From the NCBI GenBank assembly GCA_900128395.1, contig LT649864.1, positions 1 through 12,302 of the forward strand: a stretch of DNA of 12,302 nucleotides. Reading direction: 5' to 3'. Position numbers and translations under genes: made by a program. The DNA is from Stramenopiles sp. TOSAG23-2 (Eukaryota; Sar). The notes under the pieces are model-generated. The model had not been told where the DNA came from and made no database searches. It was given only the letters and a program-made list of their open reading frames with translations. This document shows positions 6,088 through 12,302 of the stretch, piece by piece (within the stretch, counting starts at the first letter, position 1; each line of letters begins with the position of its first letter).

Positions 6088-7221
6088 TTAAAAGTATATA
6101 TGTTGGTATATATATGTTACTCCAGCACGACATTTACCTACTTCATAACCGACTGCATTTGAAACATTTACTGATACCATTGTACGATTCAAATTGATTA
6201 GCACCAATCTATCTGCCAATATATTGTCCACCGTGGTTGACTCACATTCCAATATCACATTTGCGTCACATGAACCAGAATTGTTTGTATACCCTTTCAC
6301 CAAATATATATGACAATGTCCAGATGAATTATGTTTCACACAAATGAATAACCCTTCTTTTAACTCTGAAAAATGTGATATTGGATTCATGCGGAATTTC
6401 TGCTGCAAACTTCTAATTAAATTTCTTGGTTTTTTTCGTAAGACCTCCCACCAATTAATAGTCGCATGATCCTTCCCCGCCACTGTTAGCCGATCGTTGG
6501 TTTCATCCAACAGGCTTACCATGTACTCTTCTGGTGGAGCACCAAGAATTTCCGACCACGAACTTTTTTGACCACAACTTCCGCACTGTAATGAAAATGC
6601 CATTTTCTTCCATGTCACCTTTTCTTTTACCATAAGCAACCAAAACAACATAAACGATTTTACATCATCCCATTTTGCCTCTGGAGCATCACCTGCATTG
6701 TCTCCACATCTTCTCATCATATGCAAAACAAATCTCTTCTCGCTCCAACAGTTGTTGTAATCAATCACCCATTCATCTACATTCTTATGCTTTTGTTGTT
6801 CCATCCCTTCCACATTATAACGCCAAAACTGTCGAAACTGATTACGTACAGCGGACCACCAGTTGCCTTTTAATTCAGTGTCATTTACAAATCTCACACA
6901 TATATTATAGACAAATGCTATCTTATCCATTTTACCTTTGCCTACAGGAACTTCATTTGCATTTTCCAATATTTTGGACACTTTTTTAAAAAGTCCCATA
7001 TCTGGCGCATATACTTCATTTCCATACATGCCCATACGGGCCTGAGTCATTTCTTTTTGACCAAACTCACTCGTTTTTATTTTCTCAAGGCCATGTAGCC
7101 AAATCAAACGATACACTACTTCCATTTGGGTAACCATTACAATCTTTTTAATACCATCAAATACCTTTTGTATTTCTTTTTCCATTTCCATTTCCATTTC
7201 TATTTCCATTTCTTCTGACAT
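6088..7221 (-). CDS. Unknown 377-residue protein with CxxC motif (copy 2)
   Basis: Its protein is the same as that of the gene at 1028-2161, with no synonymous change seen. All features carry over: Met-Glu-rich N-terminus, aromatic central part, Cys213/Cys216 pair and a later Cys/His patch. The stop faces that of the RING-like/LRR frame across 134 bases. Two intact copies with the same flanks should be expressed alike. Function unknown. Confidence 0.75.
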   Translation of the reverse strand: MSEEMEIEMEMEMEKEIQKVFDGIKKIVMVTQMEVVYRLIWLHGLEKIKTSEFGQKEMTQARMGMYGNEVYAPDMGLFKKVSKILENANEVPVGKGKMDKIAFVYNICVRFVNDTELKGNWWSAVRNQFRQFWRYNVEGMEQQKHKNVDEWVIDYNNCWSEKRFVLHMMRRCGDNAGDAPEAKWDDVKSFMLFWLLMVKEKVTWKKMAFSLQCGSCGQKSSWSEILGAPPEEYMVSLLDETNDRLTVAGKDHATINWWEVLRKKPRNLIRSLQQKFRMNPISHFSELKEGLFICVKHNSSGHCHIYLVKGYTNNSGSCDANVILECESTTVDNILADRLVLINLNRTMVSVNVSNAVGYEVGKCRAGVTYIYQHIYF

Positions 7222-7412
7222 TTTCTTTCTTCTATAAATACAAATATATTGTTAATCCTTTCAATCTCTCTCTATATATGTATATATACATATATACATA
7301 AGAAAAAAACTTCTACTACACTAATACTTATGTAAATACTTCCTTTTATATGTTTATGAAATATGTTAAAATTAGAAAACCCTGCATTATTATGTACTAA
7401 AACAATAGTTAT

Positions 7413-7516
7413 AACCAGTGTCCGCTATAACCTTAACTTCAATAAATTCTTGGACTTTGGTAATATTTCATTTTTTACCAAAGTCTATTAATCCCATTAA
7501 CAGGCCACACCATTGT
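7413..7516. repeat. 104-base direct repeat R, copy 2 first unit
   Basis: Equivalent of 2353-2456, with hairpin arms at 7453-7463 and 7475-7485. The S repeat follows at 7628-7688. Confidence 0.9.
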
Positions 7517-7688
7517 CACCAGGATTTCCTTCAATTCATGAAGTGCTATCTGATGCTAAATGCCATCCACAGCCAGACGTCAACTCCATACAGGGACACA
7601 GCATACAATACCTTTCCTACAGTTCTTACCTTATCCATTTATACTTAATTATACTCTTTCTAAATTTACAAAAATATACACTACACAC

Positions 7689-7851
7689 AACCAGTGTCCG
7701 CTATAACCTTAACTTCAATAAATTCTTGGACTTTGGTAATATTTAATTTTTTACCAAAGTCTATTAATCCCATTAACAGGCCACACCATTGTACCTTATC
7801 CATTTATACTTAATTACTCTTTCTAAATTTACAAAAATATACACTACACAC
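7689..7851. repeat. R plus S repeat unit, copy 2 second unit
   Basis: R at 7689-7792 runs directly into S at 7793-7851, the uninterrupted form of the composite unit. Hairpin arms lie at 7729-7739 and 7751-7761. Confidence 0.9.
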
Positions 7852-7900
7852 TACATACAGATAATGTAAAAACAAGTATATTAAAAAAAAGTTACTTTTT

Positions 7901-8158
7901 TTAATTCACATACTCCCAAAAGTCGACCAATCTTAACATTTCTAACATTGTCCATGTTGAAATATCATCAGCGTACCTGACATCAGGGACCCACCCATTT
8001 CCAGTCCAAAGTAAGGGGCAAAGAGTAAATGTTCTGTTTACTACATTTGTAGAAAAATCAATTTCCATAATTTCGTAAATTTCACGATTTCCAGCATTAT
8101 ACGACATAATTATGTCATTTCTTCGAAAGCTACTTATGTTTTGAAAATTTTCATCCAT
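7901..8158 (-). CDS. Unknown 85-residue protein (copy 2)
   Basis: Identical to the small gene at 2841-3098, including the T-rich tract just before the ATG. That the frame survives in both copies says little about selection, because the whole segment is unchanged. Function unknown; it could be a small folded aromatic-rich protein or the last exon of a larger gene. Confidence 0.55.
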   Translation of the reverse strand: MDENFQNISSFRRNDIIMSYNAGNREIYEIMEIDFSTNVVNRTFTLCPLLWTGNGWVPDVRYADDISTWTMLEMLRLVDFWEYVN

Positions 8159-9410
8159 TTTTTTTTTACTAAATGTTTTTTATTTCGAGTATTGTATATA
8201 TTTGTAGTTATAAATAACTTTTTTAAAACTTTTCGATTTTTTTTGTAATGTATTATGTTTAGTTATACTGGTTTTATATGTTCTATTGAAGTAGTTCTTT
8301 ATTTTAATTTATTTGTATATATTTTATTATACTTCATTAATGAAATTATATAAAAGAAAATTATTATTATTATTATCTGTATTTCTGGTATTGTACATTC
8401 CTATATAAAATTACTAGTAATAATAAACTCTCTCGCTGCTGCTAAATCCCTGCTGTTGATATACTATTTACAACAGCCTTTTTTCTGTCCTAGATCCCTT
8501 CCTTTTTCCAAAAAGTCTAGTGAATAGTGCACTACGTAGTATTGGTTATACAATATAGTCTAACTATTACTATAATAGTATTATATTCTGAAAATTACCA
8601 CAACTAGGAAATGTGCTATTATTACAGAGCTTTTCATAATGAATGGTTCTCATTACACGCCGACAAAAATATTATCTATTAACTAAATTTACAAACAAAT
8701 TAAAATAAAAAGTCTAGTGAATAGTGCACTACGTAGTATTGGTTATACAATAGACTAACTATTACTAGTATTGTACTATACTAACAAACCTATTACCTAT
8801 TTTATAACAACTACGTTGTATTGGCTTGAGGACACTAATGGTGTATTGCTGTTATTAAGCTACATTATGCTGTGTTCCTCCTTTCGAACAGAAATGGTGT
8901 GTTCCTGTTATTAAGCTATATACAGGCACACACCATGTACCATTTTTTCTCCACAACTATTAGCTGAATCAGCCGCCTGCCAAGACATACATTGTTAACA
9001 TTTTTCAACACTATTGTTAATATACTTACAAGCTTCTTCCCTATATATCAACTTCCATTTTACCTCAAATAGATAAAATATAAAGTACATTTTTTATACT
9101 CTAACATTATCCTTCAAAGCCTACACTTTTTCGTTCAAATTTTGATACTGAGAATACATTTTACCAGTAAAATTTTATGCCCCTTAAGTCATTTTCACCA
9201 TTTAACGACATTGTAATTTCTTGGGCAGGGGTCCTTGCCTCACAGGCGTCTGTAACTTTATTTTATATTATCATTATTTTAATAATTTGATAATATATAT
9301 GAAAAATGAATTACTAAAGGAATAAAGTTGTTCACGAATGAAGGATAACAGATCCATCTCCGCAAACATTTACTCAAGTTTTAGATGAAAAGGTAACGAA
9401 GAAAGTAAAT
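8159..9410. other. Gene-free stretch, copy 2
   Basis: Identical to 3099-4350. It contains hairpin plus T-run 8452-8484, palindromic repeat units 8510-8571 and 8707-8766, 26-base repeats 8837-8862 and 8893-8918, the long hairpin 8894-8936 and the candidate intron 9252-9351. I see no coding sequence. It should carry the promoter of the exonuclease gene. Confidence 0.7.
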
Positions 9411-10847
9411 ATGAATGAAAAACTTGCCAAATTGTTTTTGAAAGCATCTGAAAAAGAAGCTAAAAGCGATAAAATTAAAGAAGCATATTATAAAGTTCAT
9501 TTAGCAATTTCAAAACTTCCGTATGTCATTGGTAATGCTGGTGCGCCGACAGGGAAAGAAATGGGTGAACATGGTAACAAACATAAAGTACCTAGTATTG
9601 GAAAAGTATCTGGTTCGTATATTGATGAATATCTACGTACGGGTACGATAAAACATTTTAAGATCAATTATGGAATGACATTTAATGAAGATAGTGAGGA
9701 GGAGAAGAATAATAGTTCCAATAAAACAACACAAAATCTTGATCTTGGAGCAGCAGCTATTGATGGGGGTGTAACAAATGATGGATTACCTCTAATGCAA
9801 CAGCATAAAGGCGAACAACTTAAACAAAGGTCCAAACAAAGGAAAAAAGCAGAACGTTTAGCTAAACATCAACTTGATTTTGATAAAATGTTTATAGCAT
9901 CGGGTTTAGTTGTTGATTTAGAAACGACGATTCCCAGAAAAGGTTCGTATAATTTCGTCTTTGAAATTGGTGGAATTACAACAAATTATGATGTTAGTAA
10001 CCAAAAAGAAACAACATTTAATTGCATGGTAGATTTTGATTTAGAACAAAAAGAAGTCACATCATATAAAGATATTGAAAATAGACTAGAAGAACTTGGA
10101 CAAGATGCAAAATTTACGTTAAAATTTTGGAAAGAACATGTATTAATACCAAAATTCCAATGGTATAAACGCGATATATTTCCAGGAAAATTGGTTGAAT
10201 CACGCAAAAATTGGATGAAAGTGATTAAAAAATATGGGAATGGTAATGAAGATGATATTCCTACAACAAATGAGATGATGACTACCATTAAAAATGAATT
10301 TGGCGCATATTTCTTTTTTCCACAAAAATATGCGCTGCAGACATTTTTGAATTATAATTTAATGCTAAGCAAAACAATGCAAACAGATAAACAGATGTAT
10401 TGGTATGCACATAATGGTAATAAATTTGATTTTTCCGTATTGGAAAAGGCATGTTGGAGATTAAATATTGGTTTAAATGTGAAAAGAATAGTTGTATTGA
10501 GAAAAGGCAATGATGAAGAAGATAAGGCTTTGTTTCAAAATTTTGGCATTACTGCTAATCGTAATCCTATAGATGGTCTTCAAATTATAGGATTTGATAC
10601 TTTGCAATTTGCTAGATTAAAAATTAAAAAAGGATGGAAAACAAAAAATAAACGTGCAGGTCATAGTCAAGAATCTTTATATGCAAGATATACGTCAACA
10701 ACTCCAGAAATGGATAGTAAACCAGATGATGGAAGAGCTTTAGAAGTTTATGATGCTCATAATGCTGTTGATGATTGTATAGCTTTATTGAAACTAATGA
10801 AAGGTGTTGATGAGTATTTAGAGACAAAGAAGAAGGAAATCATATAA
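9411..10847 (+). CDS. HHH-domain DEDDh 3'-5' exonuclease
   Basis: A 478-residue two-domain protein. Residues 4-83 form the HHH domain of the polymerase beta 8 kDa type (PSIGK at 61-65, IDEYLRTGTI at 71-80). Residues 86-155 are a linker ending in a basic helix. Residues 161-465 are a DnaQ-like exonuclease domain: motif I VVDLETT with Asp169 and Glu171, motif II AHNGNKFD with Asp340, motif III HNAVDD with His450 and Asp455. All five DEDDh residues are present, so two-metal 3'-5' hydrolysis of DNA or RNA is likely. Motifs I and II lie about 165 residues apart, far more than usual, with a Lys/Trp-rich insert between. There is no polymerase palm, so this is not a family X polymerase. Tyr70 replaces the lyase lysine, leaving the HHH as a DNA-binding tether. 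The frame is open 20 codons upstream of the ATG to a possible splice acceptor. Repair or end trimming is an inference. Confidence 0.85.
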   Translation: MNEKLAKLFLKASEKEAKSDKIKEAYYKVHLAISKLPYVIGNAGAPTGKEMGEHGNKHKVPSIGKVSGSYIDEYLRTGTIKHFKINYGMTFNEDSEEEKNNSSNKTTQNLDLGAAAIDGGVTNDGLPLMQQHKGEQLKQRSKQRKKAERLAKHQLDFDKMFIASGLVVDLETTIPRKGSYNFVFEIGGITTNYDVSNQKETTFNCMVDFDLEQKEVTSYKDIENRLEELGQDAKFTLKFWKEHVLIPKFQWYKRDIFPGKLVESRKNWMKVIKKYGNGNEDDIPTTNEMMTTIKNEFGAYFFFPQKYALQTFLNYNLMLSKTMQTDKQMYWYAHNGNKFDFSVLEKACWRLNIGLNVKRIVVLRKGNDEEDKALFQNFGITANRNPIDGLQIIGFDTLQFARLKIKKGWKTKNKRAGHSQESLYARYTSTTPEMDSKPDDGRALEVYDAHNAVDDCIALLKLMKGVDEYLETKKKEII

Positions 10848-10866
10848 ACCACCGTGTTGAATAAAT

Positions 10867-10911
10867 AAAAAATACTCGTACGGTGTGCAAAAAACGTACT
10901 GAGTGTATTTT
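10867..10911 (+). terminator. 3' hairpin of the exonuclease gene
   Basis: The left arm AAAAAATACTCGTAC (10867-10881) faces GTACTGAGTGTATTTTTT starting at 10896, pairing with two single-base bulges across a 14-base loop, about 20 bases after the stop. An A-run before and T-run after make it work in either direction. It could mark the transcript end; palindromes at transcript ends are known in mimivirus-like giant viruses. Confidence 0.45.
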
Positions 10912-11071
10912 TTTTTTTGAGATACGACAATACGACTTTGTATGATATCAATTTAATTAAATGCATAACTTATTTTTTATCATATTTTTTTTAGTATACC
11001 GAATTGGAATCATTTAAGACTTTATGATACAATTTTAATTATTTTTATTTTTTTAAAAAAATATTATATAT

Positions 11072-11109
11072 AAAAAATACGAAAATATATTTTAATACCG
11101 TATATTTTT
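11072..11109 (-). terminator. 3' hairpin of the basic protein gene
   Basis: AAAAAATACG (11072-11081) faces CGTATATTTTT (11099-11109), with one or two unpaired bases and a 17-base AT loop. It lies about 100 bases beyond the - strand stop, so each convergent gene has one hairpin. Low-complexity sequence makes chance pairing a real alternative. Confidence 0.3.
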
Positions 11110-11211
11110 ATATATATTTTTTTTTAAACAACACAGAAACATATATAGTGTACATCTGGAAGCACTTAAGCCTCAACAGGATTATTTTCTGGTACGAGTT
11201 CGTAACTGCAT

Positions 11212-12270
11212 TTAATACGCAGTAACCCTTGTTAAACAAGGACGTTTCAACAACATTGTTGTATTATCAACAAAGATATTATTGAAGTTGTTAGTATCTG
11301 ATGACATATCAAACGATTTACGTTTTTTTCTGATAGCATGATTCATCTTGGTACCTTCTTTAATGATTCTTTCTCCCTTTTTTGTAAAATTGATCGTTAC
11401 GATGTTATTATCCATGCTTTGATTGCCTTCCTCTTTTTTCTCTTTTGCTTTTTCTACATATGCATTTGCTAAAATGCGTTGTTGGACAAAAGCATTTTTT
11501 AATAATGATGTACGTTTCTTCAAATATTTTGCAACTAATTGCTTTCTTAAATTTTCTTTATCATTTAATAATGAAGAATATGTAAGTTTATTTGCACCTT
11601 CTAAACATTTAATAGACTTCATAAACGTGATATCCTTATGATCATTTTCTTCATCAATAGCAATATCCGTTTTTTCATTGAAATTGTTCATTTTACCCGC
11701 CGTAACTACATCATCAACATTATTATTAATATGATTATTTTGGATATGATGATCCTTTGGTGATAAATTTTCTTTATGTATCTTTAAAAATTGAAGAGTG
11801 GATGTTAATATATCAAAATCATCAGAATTTTGTAACATTAACTTTCTTCTTCTTTCACGAGCTGCACGTACTTCTTTTTTCGATTTCTTTGGACTGAGAT
11901 TTTTCTTCTGCTTCTCCATTGTGGTTGTAGTAGTAGAAGATACCTTTTTATTGGTTGAAGGTGAAGATAGTAATAATTGTAGAAAATCAATATCTTCATG
12001 ATCTTCTTCATTTGATAAATCTGAAAATTCCAAATAATGATCTGAATTATCACGTTTTAATAAACGTGGTGGAGACATGAATTCAGGAAATTCATGCATG
12101 CCGAATTCCAATGTTTCAGTGGCATCATTAAAGAATAAAGCATCATCTTTTTGAATATTATTGCTAGGAGCAGTGCTATTGGATGATGGATATATAATCG
12201 GTCCAAAATCAATATCGTCTAAAGAGTCTCTAACATTATTTGTTTGATAATTAATATTATTTTTATATAA
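11212..12270 (-). CDS. Basic Asn/Ser-rich protein, probably nuclear, 5' end unclear
   Basis: I do not recognise a family. The frame is open from 12270 to a stop at 11212-11214, but its first ATG is at 12097. The 57 codons before that look coding: acidic, with DDIDFGPIIYPSS and an FFNDATETLEF stretch. The true start is therefore probably in an exon beyond the window, with an acceptor such as GTTAG at 12230-12234. Numbering from 12111: an acidic segment at 20-45; Ser/Thr run at 56-64; basic Arg/Lys block 66-91 with ARERRRK, typical of a nuclear localisation or nucleic-acid-binding stretch; two NLSPK motifs at 71-75 and 115-119 that could be proline-directed phosphorylation sites; an Asn-rich middle; a Lys-rich helical region at 180-228; and a second basic cluster RKKRK at 261-265. 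There is no membrane segment. A chromatin or transcription-related role is only an inference from composition. Confidence 0.65.
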   Translation of the reverse strand, partial: LYKNNINYQTNNVRDSLDDIDFGPIIYPSSNSTAPSNNIQKDDALFFNDATETLEFGMHEFPEFMSPPRLLKRDNSDHYLEFSDLSNEEDHEDIDFLQLLLSSPSTNKKVSSTTTTTMEKQKKNLSPKKSKKEVRAARERRRKLMLQNSDDFDILTSTLQFLKIHKENLSPKDHHIQNNHINNNVDDVVTAGKMNNFNEKTDIAIDEENDHKDITFMKSIKCLEGANKLTYSSLLNDKENLRKQLVAKYLKKRTSLLKNAFVQQRILANAYVEKAKEKKEEGNQSMDNNIVTINFTKKGERIIKEGTKMNHAIRKKRKSFDMSSDTNNFNNIFVDNTTMLLKRPCLTRVTAY

Positions 12271-12302
12271 TTATGGTTCAAAAAATGTAATAATATAATA
12301 GC
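12271..12302. other. AT-rich edge, possible intron or promoter
   Basis: On the - strand a stop at 12271-12273 closes the frame of the basic protein. The remaining sequence is AT-rich with a T-run and no coding look, as expected for an intron end or a 5' flank. Too short to decide. Confidence 0.3.

Larger units (their letters stand above)
5116..9877. repeat. 5,060-base-period direct duplication, copy 2
   Basis: Second copy of the segment at 56-4817. A 298-base junction (4818-5115) separates it from copy 1. About 55 bases of that junction are an extra tandem unit, and the rest matches neither flank of the duplication within this window. A simple unequal crossover between the two outer flanks would not create that insert, so a third related sequence must have contributed. 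Confidence 0.97.
10848..11211. other. Convergent 3' gap, very AT-rich
   Basis: It lies between the stops of the exonuclease gene (+) and the basic protein gene (-). There are overlapping AATAAA motifs at 10860-10869, 13 bases after the exonuclease stop. A perfect palindrome, ATTTTTTTAAAAAAAT, lies at 11047-11062. Two hairpins are listed separately. I see no gene. Confidence 0.7.

Noticed and set aside
56-9877. The 5 kb duplication as a transposon
   Set aside because: No transposase or integrase, no terminal inverted repeats, no target-site duplication, and edges lie within codons of genes.
9411-10847. Family X DNA polymerase
   Set aside because: Only the N-terminal HHH resembles that family; the rest has DEDDh exonuclease motifs and no nucleotidyltransferase GS/DxD signature.
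9986-10966. Three short - strand frames against and after the exonuclease gene
   Set aside because: They oppose a gene with intact catalytic motifs or run into the AT-rich 3' gap; composition is that of shadows.
11423-12053. Short frames in other registers within the basic protein gene
   Set aside because: Their Phe- or Ile/Tyr-rich translations reflect the complement or shift of Lys/Asn-rich coding sequence.

Overview
The window is AT-rich and reads as protist nuclear DNA or a large, AT-rich DNA virus of a protist. Favouring a nucleus: asparagine-rich proteins, leucine-rich repeats of a type common in protists, candidate introns, and a frame at the right edge that stays open with no initiating ATG. 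Compatible with a large virus: palindromes in both convergent 3' gaps and the domain types present. No ribosomal, tRNA or housekeeping gene settles it. I see no bacterial operon structure.

The main structural fact is a direct duplication with a period of 5,060 bases. Copy 1 is about 56-4817 and copy 2 about 5116-9877. Reading the copies side by side I found only two internal substitutions, at 65/5125 and 4647/9707. Each copy holds, in order: the leucine-rich-repeat (LRR) C-terminal part of a + strand gene; a 377-codon - strand gene of unknown function; an AT-rich stretch with 104-base and 60-base repeats; an 85-codon - strand gene of unknown function; a 1.25 kb gene-free stretch with palindromic repeats; and the start of a + strand gene whose N-terminus is a helix-hairpin-helix (HHH) domain like the 8 kDa domain of family X DNA polymerases. 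Both edges of the duplication lie inside coding sequence.

The same HHH module therefore runs into two different C-termini. In copy 2 (9411-10847) it is joined in frame to a DEDDh 3'-5' exonuclease domain with all five catalytic residues. In copy 1 it runs into a 298-base junction segment encoding a helical stretch and half of a RING-like zinc motif, and from there into the second LRR array. A 55-base tandem duplication at 4763-4872 breaks the frame at this join. With one 55-base unit the frame would be continuous from 4351 to 5953 (515 codons). The first LRR gene (start to 893) has yet another N-terminal lead-in.

Right of the duplication, the exonuclease gene faces a - strand gene for a basic, asparagine-rich, probably nuclear protein (11212 to about 12270). 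About 360 bases of extremely AT-rich DNA with two hairpins separate them. The locus looks like a place where domains are being shuffled around a shared DNA-binding N-terminus. A genome assembly join between alleles or family members is the main competing explanation for both the duplication and the frameshift.
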